This document shows, piece by piece, positions 55,733-64,000 of a stretch of DNA of 64,000 nucleotides. The notes under the pieces are model-generated. The model was given only the letters and a program-made list of their open reading frames with translations, was not told the origin of the DNA and did no database searches. The translations under genes were made by a program, and so were the position numbers. The first letter of the stretch is position 1. The number at the start of each line of letters is the position of its first letter. Source of the DNA: Dethiobacter sp. (GTDB lineage Bacteria > Bacillota > Dethiobacteria > Dethiobacterales > Dethiobacteraceae); NCBI GenBank assembly GCA_018333635.1, contig JAGXTL010000010.1, forward strand, positions 1 to 64,000. The letters run 5' to 3'.

Positions 55733-56530
55733 ATGGCTATGACTTCTTTGCTTGAAAAATCACGAAGGATTAATAAAATTTTGCAGAAGACTGCCGGACA
55801 GCCTGTTGATTTCAAAGAAGTGGCTGATGTGTTGAAGAATGTAATCCACGCAAACATTTACATTGCGGAGCGTACCGGAAAAATTCTTGGATTTTCCTTG
55901 GTGGACGAGTTTGAATGTGAATTGATGGTGAAGGAAGTTCTGCGAGACGGCGCATTTCCCGATGATTACAACGAGCTGCTGCTAAATGTGGATGATCCCC
56001 GTGTAAATCTGCGTCAGAAGTGTAATGACTGTGTTTTTCTGGAAGAGACAGACTGTCTTTTCACTAATAAAATTACAACTATTGTTCCTATTGTGGGTGG
56101 CGCTAAACGGTTGGGTACGCTGCTGCTGGCTCGCTTTACCGAAGAATTTGAGCCGGAAGATTTAATTCTGGCCGAATATGGTGCAACGGTGGTAGGAATG
56201 GAAATTCTGCGCTCCAAGGCGGAGAAAATTGAAGAGGAAGCGCGTAATAAGGCCATTGTCCAGCTGGCTATCGGCACTCTTTCCTATTCAGAAATGGAAG
56301 CGGTTGAGCACATCTTTGAGGAGTTGAACGGGGACGAGGGGTTGTTGGTGGCGAGTAAAATTGCAGACCAGTTGGGGATTACCCGCTCTGTCATTGTTAA
56401 TGCACTGCGCAAGTTTGAGAGTGCCGGCGTAATTGAATCTCGTTCACTTGGCATGAAAGGTACTTACATTAAAGTAAAAAATATTTATCTGCTAGAGCAG
56501 TTGGCGCGGCGTAAAGGTGTGCGTACGTAG
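55733..56530 (+). CDS. codY: GTP-sensing global regulator CodY
   Basis: A 265-residue regulator. N-terminal GAF domain ([16 protein letters not shown] onward) for branched-chain amino acids, and a C-terminal winged helix with [20 protein letters not shown] (about residues 203-222) and a GMKGTYIKV end. Binds AATTTTCWGAAAATT-type sites when GTP and branched-chain amino acids are high. It completes the xerC-hslV-hslU-codY order known from Bacillus. Starts ATG 55733 or 55739. Confidence 0.95.
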   Translation: MAMTSLLEKSRRINKILQKTAGQPVDFKEVADVLKNVIHANIYIAERTGKILGFSLVDEFECELMVKEVLRDGAFPDDYNELLLNVDDPRVNLRQKCNDCVFLEETDCLFTNKITTIVPIVGGAKRLGTLLLARFTEEFEPEDLILAEYGATVVGMEILRSKAEKIEEEARNKAIVQLAIGTLSYSEMEAVEHIFEELNGDEGLLVASKIADQLGITRSVIVNALRKFESAGVIESRSLGMKGTYIKVKNIYLLEQLARRKGVRT

Positions 56531-56649
56531 AATTAAGCAGTCACGTTGAAAGATTGCCTAATTAAGCATAATTAATCCATGAAGGAGTTATAATATAGCA
56601 TTGTAGGGTAGCGTATTTGCACGCAAGTCCTGACGCAAAGGGAGACGTG

Positions 56650-57183
56650 GTGCAGACGAAAAGGAAATTTTCTCTAGATAAAAGGTCTTTTGTTGCCGGC
56701 TTACTGGTGGGAAGCCTGTTCGTCTTGGCTCTTGTGGCTACCTTTGCGGGAGTGGCAGCCGTCAGGGGAGCTACCGTTAGTCTGGACAGCAAACAGTTAG
56801 CGGTCATCGTCCGTGATAGGATCGTTGCTCAAGCGAAGACTGAGATACCGAAAGTGATTGAAGGGGCAAAAGCGGAAATCCCAGCCATTGTGGAAAAGGA
56901 AATGAGAACCAGGATCGTTTCTGATAGAATGGAAATTGCCGGTTTTGTTTTTCGTATGCCTGCAGAATTTATTGAACAGCTCAACAGCAAAATGCGCAAG
57001 AATGTGGAAAATGCTGCCGGCGAAATTATGGATGGGATTGATACAGACCAGTTGGCGGAAAAATTTGGCGCAGAAGCTTATCTCTTGGTGCAGGAAGCTC
57101 TCCAGGACGAATTAGCGGGCCAAACTTTCCGTGTAATGGTATTCAACAGAATTCCTGTCCGTGTCAACGTGGAAATTAAGTGA
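56650..57183 (+). CDS. Unrecognised membrane-anchored protein
   Basis: About 177 residues from GTG 56650, with AAAGGGAG five bases upstream; GTG 56647 and a TTG at 56617 are alternatives. A basic N-terminus (QTKRKFSLDKRS) leads into one membrane helix at about residues 16-37. The external part is helical, with many Lys/Glu heptad-like repeats (residues 50-85 and 105-145) and a VRVNVEIK end. No family was recognised. It lies alone between codY and rpsB; a single-pass envelope protein that oligomerises is the most that can be said. Confidence 0.6.
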   Translation: MQTKRKFSLDKRSFVAGLLVGSLFVLALVATFAGVAAVRGATVSLDSKQLAVIVRDRIVAQAKTEIPKVIEGAKAEIPAIVEKEMRTRIVSDRMEIAGFVFRMPAEFIEQLNSKMRKNVENAAGEIMDGIDTDQLAEKFGAEAYLLVQEALQDELAGQTFRVMVFNRIPVRVNVEIK

Positions 57184-57219
57184 GCGGAATTTGCTGTTTT
57201 TTCTAAAAATTATTCTGCG

Positions 57220-57248
57220 TTGCCAATTATGACAAGCTGTGCTATACT
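57220..57248 (+). promoter_or_regulatory. Promoter of rpsB
   Basis: TTGCCA, 17 bases, TATACT. The resulting leader would be about 105 bases long and contains CACAC/GTGTG and GGATATCC self-complementary segments. Confidence 0.65.
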
Positions 57249-57359
57249 ACTTTTTAGCGTTAAAAACACACGCTTACCTGATTGTTGCGGGTGTGCCGGA
57301 TATCCGGTGCCGCAAAAAGATGATGGTAGCGGAGGAAAAACAGAGAGGAGGTGCAGGAT

Positions 57360-58106
57360 TTGCCGGTAGTTTCCATGAAACAATTGCTTGAAGCCGGTGT
57401 CCATTTTGGCCATCAGACGCGTCGTTGGAATCCAAAAATGAAGCCCTATATTTTTACGGAAAGAAACGGGATCTATATTATTGATCTGCAGAAAACCGTA
57501 AGAATGATTGATGATGCTTATCATCATGTCAAACAGCTTGCTGCCGATGGCGGGAAGATTATGTTTGTCGGCACAAAGAAGCAGGCGCAGGAATCGGTTC
57601 AATCTGAGGCAGAACGTTGTGGCATGTATTACGTGAACCAGCGTTGGCTTGGTGGAATGCTAACCAATTTTAAGACCATTAGAAACCGTGTTAACCGTTT
57701 GATTGAGCTGGAAAAAATGGAAGAGGAAGGCACATTTGAGGTCCTGCCAAAGAAGGAAGTGATTAAGCTTCGCCATGAGCATGAGAAGCTGAATAAGTTC
57801 CTTTCGGGCGTCCGCAATATGCGCAGCCTTCCTGATGCATTATTTATCGTCGATCCTCGCAAGGAGAGGATTGCTGTGGCTGAAGCCCGCAAATTGGGGA
57901 TTCCTATCGTCGCTATTGTTGATACCAATTGTGATCCGGACGAGATTGATTACCTGATTCCTGGTAATGATGATGCAATCCGGGCTGTCAAACTGATTTC
58001 AGGTCGCTTGGCAGACGCCGTGCTGGAAGGCCTTGAAGGCCGTCAGGACCACATGGCAGTAGTGGATGATGTGGAGAGAGTCGCCCCAGTAATAGTAGAA
58101 TCTTAA
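57360..58106 (+). CDS. rpsB: 30S ribosomal protein S2
   Basis: About 248 residues from TTG 57360, with GAGAGGAGGTG 8 bases upstream; the GTG within that ribosome binding site is not the start. [20 protein letters not shown] and FVGTKKQAQ are S2 signatures, as is [18 protein letters not shown] near the end. It binds the 30S subunit near S1-like factors. tsf follows after a terminator. Confidence 0.95.
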   Translation: MPVVSMKQLLEAGVHFGHQTRRWNPKMKPYIFTERNGIYIIDLQKTVRMIDDAYHHVKQLAADGGKIMFVGTKKQAQESVQSEAERCGMYYVNQRWLGGMLTNFKTIRNRVNRLIELEKMEEEGTFEVLPKKEVIKLRHEHEKLNKFLSGVRNMRSLPDALFIVDPRKERIAVAEARKLGIPIVAIVDTNCDPDEIDYLIPGNDDAIRAVKLISGRLADAVLEGLEGRQDHMAVVDDVERVAPVIVES

Positions 58107-58118
58107 AGGCCAGGAGAG

Positions 58119-58148
58119 AAGGCCCGGGCGGAATGCCCGGCCTTTTTT
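58119..58148 (+). terminator. Terminator between rpsB and tsf
   Basis: AAGGCCCGGGC pairs with GCCCGGCCTT (one bulge) around GGAAT, followed by a run of T residues (58143-58148). It would reduce transcription into tsf relative to rpsB. Confidence 0.8.
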
Positions 58149-58177
58149 ACAAATATTGAAGAAATGGAGGGTAAAGA

Positions 58178-58828
58178 ATGATTCCCGCATCGGTTGTAAA
58201 AGAGCTCCGTGAGAAAACAGGGGCCGGAATGATGGACTGCAAAAAGGCGTTGAACGAAACTGGCGGTGACTTTACTAAAGCTTGTGAATATTTGCGTGAA
58301 AAAGGTCTGGCTGCTGCCGCAAAAAAATCAGGCCGGATTGCTGCCGAAGGAATAGTAGAATCATATATTCATCTGGGCGGAAAAATTGGAGTTTTGCTTG
58401 AAGTTAACTGTGAAACAGATTTTGTCGCTCGTACAGATGAGTTCCGCACTTTTGTCAGGGATGTGGCGATGCAAATTGCGGCTACCAATCCCCAGTTTCT
58501 TTCCCGGGATGAAGTCCCGCAGGCAATTCTGGACAAAGAGATAGAAATTCTGACTGCTCAGGCACTTAACGAAGGCAAGCCTGAAAAAGTGGTGGAGAAA
58601 ATTGTAGTCGGTCGTATCGATAAATATTACGCAGAGAATTGTTTGTTGGAACAAGCATTTGTCCGGGATTCAGACGTGACGATTAGTGATCTGCTGAAAG
58701 AGAAGATTGCGAAAATCGGGGAAAATATCACCATCCGTCGTTTCACTCGTTATGAAATGGGCGAGGGGCTTGAAAAGAAAACGTGTGATTTAGCAGCAGA
58801 AGTGGCCGGGATGACCAAATCGGGATAA
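58178..58828 (+). CDS. tsf: Elongation factor Ts
   Basis: A 216-residue nucleotide exchange factor for EF-Tu. N-terminal [19 protein letters not shown], and the [10 protein letters not shown] core. The shorter form, with a single core subdomain fully kept, is common in Clostridia. ATG 58178 has GGAGGG upstream. Confidence 0.94.
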   Translation: MIPASVVKELREKTGAGMMDCKKALNETGGDFTKACEYLREKGLAAAAKKSGRIAAEGIVESYIHLGGKIGVLLEVNCETDFVARTDEFRTFVRDVAMQIAATNPQFLSRDEVPQAILDKEIEILTAQALNEGKPEKVVEKIVVGRIDKYYAENCLLEQAFVRDSDVTISDLLKEKIAKIGENITIRRFTRYEMGEGLEKKTCDLAAEVAGMTKSG

Positions 58829-58846
58829 GCATTTTTGGGGATAACT

Positions 58847-58880
58847 GTAAAAAAAGAGCACTTTAGTGTTCTTTTTTTAC
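58847..58880 (+). terminator. Terminator after tsf (bidirectional)
   Basis: GTAAAAAAAGAGCAC and GTGTTCTTTTTTTAC pair over 15 positions with one G-U, with a TTTA loop. The arm contains seven T residues. Confidence 0.8.
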
Positions 58881-58913
58881 AGGAGTTTTCTGTAGAGATG
58901 CAGAATAATCTGA

Positions 58914-59651
<738 letters not shown>

Positions 59652-59664
59652 AGGGGGAAGAATA

Positions 59665-60222
59665 ATGGCTAAGGAAGTGTATATGGAAACTGAGGAACGG
59701 ATGGAAAAAGCTGTGACGGCACTGAAGCGGGATTTGTCAACTCTCCGTGCAGGCCGTGCCACACCTGCGCTTTTGGATAAGGTAACTGTGGAATATTACG
59801 GCACCACCACGGCAATCAACCAACTTGCCAATATTTCCGTACCGGAACCTCGCCTTTTGCTCATTCAGCCCTGGGACAAAAAAATTGTGTCGGATATCGA
59901 GCGCGCTATTTTGAAATCAGATTTAGCTCTGACGCCGAACAGTGACGGTTCTGTGATTCGCCTGACAATTCCTCAGCTAACGGAAGAAAGACGTAAAGAT
60001 TTGGTTAAAATCAGTAAAAAGAAGGCGGAAGAAGGACGGGTTGCCATTCGTAATATTCGTCGCGATGCAAATGACGAGCTTAAGCAGAAAGAAAAATCCG
60101 GCGAAATAACTGAAGATGAATTACATAAAGCGCAGGATGAGATGCAGAAGCTTACAGACAAATATATTGAAGAAATGGACAAAGTATTGTCCGCAAAAGA
60201 AAAAGAGATTATGGAGGTCTGA
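59665..60222 (+). CDS. frr: Ribosome recycling factor
   Basis: A 185-residue protein with the three-helix bundle of RRF and motifs [24 protein letters not shown], and [14 protein letters not shown]. It dissociates ribosomes after termination with EF-G. It follows pyrH by 13 bases. Confidence 0.95.
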   Translation: MAKEVYMETEERMEKAVTALKRDLSTLRAGRATPALLDKVTVEYYGTTTAINQLANISVPEPRLLLIQPWDKKIVSDIERAILKSDLALTPNSDGSVIRLTIPQLTEERRKDLVKISKKKAEEGRVAIRNIRRDANDELKQKEKSGEITEDELHKAQDEMQKLTDKYIEEMDKVLSAKEKEIMEV

Positions 60223-60224
60223 TC

Positions 60225-60434
60225 ATGAGCCAGGGGGACGGCTTCCCTGATCTCTTAGCAAACTATCTGGATGATGCTGTTCGCTTGTGTACAGGACTTG
60301 GTATCGGTACACAAGTGATAATCACGACTCCACCTAGAGTGGCTGGTCAGGGTCCTCTGAGGGTTGTCAGGCAGCGACTGGCAGATGACGGACAGACGCT
60401 GGAACTGACAGTGGCGGCTGAAGATTGGGCATAG
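60225..60434 (+). CDS. Small conserved-looking protein of unknown function
   Basis: Sixty-nine residues from ATG 60225, with GGAGGT 8 bases upstream and only two bases after frr. No membrane helix or signal. A predicted N-terminal helix (FPDLLANYLDDAVRLC) and a basic beta-rich second half (IITTPPRVAGQGPLRVVRQR). Strong ribosome binding site and tight position argue that it is real; no family was recognised. Confidence 0.65.
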   Translation: MSQGDGFPDLLANYLDDAVRLCTGLGIGTQVIITTPPRVAGQGPLRVVRQRLADDGQTLELTVAAEDWA

Positions 60435-60436
60435 GT

Positions 60437-60456
60437 GCCCCCTCCTGCGAGGGGGC
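60437..60456 (+). other. 8-bp hairpin before uppS
   Basis: GCCCCCTC, loop CTGC, GAGGGGGC, three bases after the small gene's stop. No T-run. It may separate expression of the small gene from uppS. Confidence 0.5.
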
Positions 60457-60488
60457 TGGTCTTTAAGCAGCAAAAATGAGGTGAGTAG

Positions 60489-61256
60489 ATGCCCCGCTTT
60501 TTGCGTCGGTTGTTTAGTAATCAGGAAGCTACTCATGCAAAAAAGGAAACACGCTCAGTTCCGTGTCATGTGGCAATCATCATGGATGGAAACGGCCGCT
60601 GGGCTGCACAACGAAAGTTGCCCCGCACAGCGGGACATCAGGCGGGGATAGTCGCGCTTAGGCGCACAATTAAACATGCTAATGAAATGGGCATCGGTAT
60701 TTTGACCGTTTATGCCTTTTCTACTGAAAATTGGAAACGTCCTAAGCCGGAAGTCGATTTCTTATTGCGTTTGCCGCATGAATTTCTCAAATCAGACTTG
60801 GGCGACTTGCATAAAAAAAATGTTAAAGTTACGATGATCGGTTTTATGGAAGGGTTGCCTCTACATACCCGCAATGCCGTATCTGAAGCAGTGGGTGTAA
60901 CGGCTAATAATACCGGCATGGTGCTCAATTTTGCGCTTAACTACGGCAGCAGAGATGAAATTATTGCGGCTGTGCAATCTATTGCGCAAAAAGCTGTAGA
61001 CGGAGAAGTAAAGCCTGCGCTGATCGACGAACAAACTATGGCAAGCCATCTTTTTACTGCAGCCCTGCCCGACCCTGACCTGTTAATCCGGCCTAGCGGC
61101 GAAATCAGGCTGAGCAACTTCTTGCTGTGGCAGCTTGCTTATACAGAGCTTTGGTTCACAGATGTTAATTGGCCGGACTTTGACAGGGAACACCTTGAGG
61201 AAGCTATAAGCGCCTACCGTAACCGGGACAGACGTTTTGGCGGGATAAAGTTCTAG
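60489..61256 (+). CDS. uppS: Undecaprenyl diphosphate synthase
   Basis: A 255-residue cis-prenyltransferase that builds the cell-wall lipid carrier. VAIIMDGNGRWAAQR with catalytic Asp, YAFSTENWKRP, and the C-terminal RPSGEIRLSNFLLWQ and the TELWFTDVNWPDF segment. ATG 60489 has GAGGTGAG upstream. Confidence 0.95.
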   Translation: MPRFLRRLFSNQEATHAKKETRSVPCHVAIIMDGNGRWAAQRKLPRTAGHQAGIVALRRTIKHANEMGIGILTVYAFSTENWKRPKPEVDFLLRLPHEFLKSDLGDLHKKNVKVTMIGFMEGLPLHTRNAVSEAVGVTANNTGMVLNFALNYGSRDEIIAAVQSIAQKAVDGEVKPALIDEQTMASHLFTAALPDPDLLIRPSGEIRLSNFLLWQLAYTELWFTDVNWPDFDREHLEEAISAYRNRDRRFGGIKF

Positions 61257-61336
61257 GCTGAGGGGAAAGGGTTTCTCTGAAGCGGCTATTGCGCCGCTGC
61301 AAACGAATCCGACATCTACTAATGGGAGGGATGCTC

Positions 61337-62113
61337 TTGTTTTGGCATCGATTGGCCAGTACCCTTGTGGGTATCCCTGTAGTGCTGGCAGTTACCTGGA
61401 TGGGCGGTTTGCCGTTCTTTTTTATGGCATTATTCATCGGCATTCTGGCTTTACGTGAATTGTACAATATAGCTCGGCTTTCCCGCCGCAGCGAAAGGCT
61501 ATTTGGCTATGGCTCTCATCTTTTTTTGTTTTTTTCTGTCTCATTTTTCGGAATGGACAGTTATTTTGCCGGCCTGATTTTTGTTTTTCTGGCACTGAGT
61601 ATTTATTGGTTGTTCTTTTATCCTGTTGACTTTAAGAATCTTGCTGTTTTGTTTTGGGGAGTATTTTATGTTACAGTGCTCCTCTCTTGTATTCTTTTAT
61701 TACGGCAAGCCCCTAATGGATTTCTGCTGGTTGCCGCCGCGTTAATTACAGTCTGGGCATCAGACACCGGCGCCTACCTGGTGGGAATGAGCATCGGGCG
61801 GCGAAAGCTGATGCCGGCGGTCAGCCCTGCAAAATCCTTTGAGGGAGCGGCAGGCGGCGTGCTGTTTGCCGCGGTGGCCTTGATGCTCATGGCATCATCC
61901 ATGGGCTATAGCTTATGGCAGGCTGCCGCTTTGGGAGTAGTGCTGTCGGTGGCGGGACAATTGGGTGACCTTGCCGAATCTGCGCTGAAACGTTGGGGAA
62001 ATGTGAAAGATTCAGGTAGTTTTCTGCCGGGACACGGCGGGGTGTTAGATCGGATTGATAGCATATTATTCGTCATCCCGGTCGCATACTTTTTATTTGT
62101 GATTCTCTTCTAA
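61337..62113 (+). CDS. cdsA: Phosphatidate cytidylyltransferase
   Basis: About 258 residues with eight membrane helices. The C-terminal signature is complete: SDTGAYLVGMSIGRRKL, SPAKSFEGAAGG, and GDLAESALKRWGNVKDSGSF then PGHGGVLDRIDS. It makes CDP-diacylglycerol. TTG 61337, six bases after GGGAGGG, is chosen; ATG 61331 and a TTG at 61289 are other candidates. Confidence 0.92.
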   Translation: MFWHRLASTLVGIPVVLAVTWMGGLPFFFMALFIGILALRELYNIARLSRRSERLFGYGSHLFLFFSVSFFGMDSYFAGLIFVFLALSIYWLFFYPVDFKNLAVLFWGVFYVTVLLSCILLLRQAPNGFLLVAAALITVWASDTGAYLVGMSIGRRKLMPAVSPAKSFEGAAGGVLFAAVALMLMASSMGYSLWQAAALGVVLSVAGQLGDLAESALKRWGNVKDSGSFLPGHGGVLDRIDSILFVIPVAYFLFVILF

Positions 62114-62125
62114 GGGGTAACCGGC

Positions 62126-63283
62126 ATGAAACGGATTACATTGCTTGGCTCGACCGGTTCCATCGGCACACAGGCGCTGCAGGTGGTTGCCTCTTACCCA
62201 GAACGGTTTCGGATACATTCCTTGTCTGCTCATCGTCAAACAGCGATGTTGGCGCGGCAGGCTCGCCGTTTTCTTCCTGCTGTGGTGGCAATTAGTGATG
62301 AATCCTGTTACAATGAACTTAAGGCTGAACTTTCCGGTCTTAGCATAAAAATTTTGGCTGGCCCGGACAGTCTGCGGGAACTGGCTGCAGATCAGGAAAC
62401 AGACATAGTTCTTAATTCTTTAGTTGGCTTTGCCGGTCTGGCTGCAACCCTCGCTGCGCTTTCGGCTGGGAATACACTGGCTTTAGCAAACAAAGAATCG
62501 CTTGTTGCCGGAGGACAACTGGCTATGCATCAGGCTGCAAAGGCAGGCGTAACTATTTTCCCTGTGGACAGTGAACATTCAGCCATCTTTCAATGTCTCC
62601 AAGGACAACAAGCGGACGCTGTGGAAAAAATAGTACTGACTGCTTCTGGCGGACCTTTCTTTGGGCGTGATTTGCCATTTTTGCAGACTGTTACGCCCCA
62701 AGATGCGCTTAAACATCCAAACTGGGAGATGGGCCCTAAGATCACTGTGGATTCAGCGACCATGATGAATAAAGGCTTGGAGGTAATAGAGGCGCGCTGG
62801 TTATTTAACATCCCCTATGAAAAGATTGAGGTTGTTGTTCATAGAGAAAGCATTGTCCATTCTCTTGTGGCATACCGTGACGGCTCTGTCCTAGCCCAGT
62901 TAGGTGCACCTGATATGCGTGTCCCCATTCAATATGCTCTGACTTATCCGGAACGGTTGCCTGGTCATGCGCCTCGTCTTTGCTGGAACACTCTTAGCAC
63001 TCTGAATTTTGCCCCGCCGGACAAAAGCAATTTTCCCTGTCTTCCCTTAGCTTATTGGGCCGGAGCAATAGGAGGGAGCATGCCCTGTGTCTTAAACGCG
63101 GCCAATGAAGAGGCAGTGCGTCTCTTCCTGGGGGGGAAAGCAAGATTTTTAGAGATCCCTCGTATAATTGAAAGGGTCATGAATAAACATAAAGTAGTCG
63201 CCGCACCTGATTTTGACATTTTGCATGATGTTGACAAGGAAGCGCGCTTGTTGGCGCAGGAGTACGCTGGGATGAAAGGGTGA
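62126..63283 (+). CDS. dxr: 1-deoxy-D-xylulose 5-phosphate reductoisomerase
   Basis: A 385-residue enzyme of the MEP isoprenoid pathway. NADPH site LLGSTGSIGTQALQVV, LANKESLVAGG, metal residues in PVDSEHSAIFQCLQG, and MMNKGLEVIEARWLF. It supplies precursors for UppS two genes upstream. It precedes rseP by four bases. Confidence 0.95.
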   Translation: MKRITLLGSTGSIGTQALQVVASYPERFRIHSLSAHRQTAMLARQARRFLPAVVAISDESCYNELKAELSGLSIKILAGPDSLRELAADQETDIVLNSLVGFAGLAATLAALSAGNTLALANKESLVAGGQLAMHQAAKAGVTIFPVDSEHSAIFQCLQGQQADAVEKIVLTASGGPFFGRDLPFLQTVTPQDALKHPNWEMGPKITVDSATMMNKGLEVIEARWLFNIPYEKIEVVVHRESIVHSLVAYRDGSVLAQLGAPDMRVPIQYALTYPERLPGHAPRLCWNTLSTLNFAPPDKSNFPCLPLAYWAGAIGGSMPCVLNAANEEAVRLFLGGKARFLEIPRIIERVMNKHKVVAAPDFDILHDVDKEARLLAQEYAGMKG

Positions 63284-63287
63284 AACG

Positions 63288-64000
63288 ATGCTGACGCTTG
63301 TTGCTGCAATTGTTATTTTCGGCTTACTGATTTTCTTTCATGAGCTTGGGCACTTTCTGGTAGCTAAACGGCTGGGGGTTGGTGTAACAGAATTTGCCGT
63401 TGGCTTCGGTCCGCGTTTGTTTGCTCGCCAGTCAGGTGAGACTACCTATTCTTTGCGGGCGTTTCCGCTTGGCGGCTTTGTGCGCTTAGCCGGCGATACC
63501 CCTGAGGAAAGCGAAGGGGAAAACAGCTTCCAGAATAAGCCTGTTTGGGCGCGTTTTTTGGTCATTGCTGCAGGCTCGGCCATGAATTTTTTGCTTGCAG
63601 TCTTGCTGTTTTCACTTATATATTTTGCTTTTCTAGGCGTGCCGCTTTTGCAGTCCACGGAAATTGGAGTTGTACAGCCGGGCGGGCGAGCGAGTGAAGC
63701 AGGCTTGCTGCAGGGAGATCGGATTATCTCCATCGCCGGGGAGCGCGTCGATGACTGGGAGGAATTGGTTTCGCTCATTCATGTTCATCCCGAACAGGAA
63801 ATTGTTGTCGAGTATGAGCGGCAGGGGCAAACCAGTTTCGTCACTTTAACCCCCGTGCGTGATCCGCAAACAGGAGACGGCAGGATAGGTATTCAGGCTC
63901 AGACACGCATGTTTTCGCCGCTACTCTCGCTAAGTGCCGGCCTGCAGCATACTTTCTGGTTTATTCGACTGTTTGTCTCCAGTATTATTCAGATGTTGAC
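63288..64000 (+). CDS. rseP: Site-2 protease RseP/RasP family, cut by the right edge
   Basis: The first 237 residues of an intramembrane zinc metalloprotease. ATG 63288 has AAAGGGTGAAA upstream. Helix 1 contains FFHELGHFLVAKRLG, with the HExxH zinc motif near residue 18. GFGPRLF and LGGFVRLAGD follow, a second helix around residue 95, and a PDZ domain at about residues 125-205. The NxxPxxxLDG zinc site would lie beyond the window. It cleaves anti-sigma factors and signal peptide remnants in the membrane. Confidence 0.93.
   Translation, partial: MLTLVAAIVIFGLLIFFHELGHFLVAKRLGVGVTEFAVGFGPRLFARQSGETTYSLRAFPLGGFVRLAGDTPEESEGENSFQNKPVWARFLVIAAGSAMNFLLAVLLFSLIYFAFLGVPLLQSTEIGVVQPGGRASEAGLLQGDRIISIAGERVDDWEELVSLIHVHPEQEIVVEYERQGQTSFVTLTPVRDPQTGDGRIGIQAQTRMFSPLLSLSAGLQHTFWFIRLFVSSIIQML

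Noticed and set aside
56595-56650. GACGCAAAG-containing leader resembling a cyclic-di-GMP-I riboswitch
   Set aside because: Only the short GACGCAAAG block is present; the other stems and the tetraloop-receptor part are missing and the region is too short.

Overview
The window looks like chromosomal housekeeping DNA from an endospore-forming, Clostridia-type member of the Bacillota. The evidence is a set of Firmicutes-typical gene orders (yicC-remA-gmk-rpoZ-coaBC; priA-def-fmt-rsmB-rlmN-prpC-prkC-rsgA-rpe; dprA-topA-trmFO-xerC-hslVU-codY; rpsB-tsf-pyrH-frr-uppS-cdsA-dxr-rseP), an FMN riboswitch in front of a complete rib operon, frequent TTG/GTG starts with strong AGGAGG ribosome binding sites, and sporulation-associated families (SpoIIM-like, YtaF, GerMN). 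No rRNA, tRNA, CRISPR array or transposase gene was seen. Genus cannot be assigned from the sequence alone.

The first 16 kb is the accessory part. A PhoB/OmpR-type response regulator (cut by the left edge) follows a DUF4342 membrane protein whose promoter region carries four half-sites at exact 11-bp spacing. Then come a two-part sodium:solute symporter and two tandem, diverged PaaK-like AMP-forming ligases, which may form an uptake-and-activation unit for an organic acid. A ferric-reductase-like flavoprotein follows, split in two by what looks like a one-base insertion. Next are a DUF166 protein, a GalT-like/SPW pair on the minus strand, a tiny two-helix membrane protein, a helix-turn-helix regulator with phased repeats upstream, a 635-bp spacer full of palindromic elements, RqcH, and a Ca2+-type P-type ATPase.

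From 16.3 to 41 kb lie nucleotide, coenzyme A, translation-initiation and RNA-modification genes, the PP2C/PASTA-kinase pair, the riboflavin operon, an ECF sigma/anti-sigma pair and the DNA repair genes polA and mutM. From 41 to 47 kb are ytaF and a complete dipeptide/oligopeptide ABC transporter. A palindromic repeat cluster and a GerMN lipoprotein follow. From 48 kb to the right edge are competence/topology/tRNA methylation/recombination genes, HslVU, CodY, an unrecognised membrane-anchored protein, rpsB-tsf, and the pyrH-frr-uppS-cdsA-dxr-rseP line, with rseP cut by the right edge.

Most of the window is conventional. The best leads for something not yet described are: the 11-bp repeat box in front of the DUF4342 gene and its neighbouring response regulator; the paired ligases that share an Arg-substituted P-loop, with a CodY-like box upstream; the split ferric-reductase-like gene; the phased CTACA repeats in front of the helix-turn-helix gene; and several families of dispersed palindromes.
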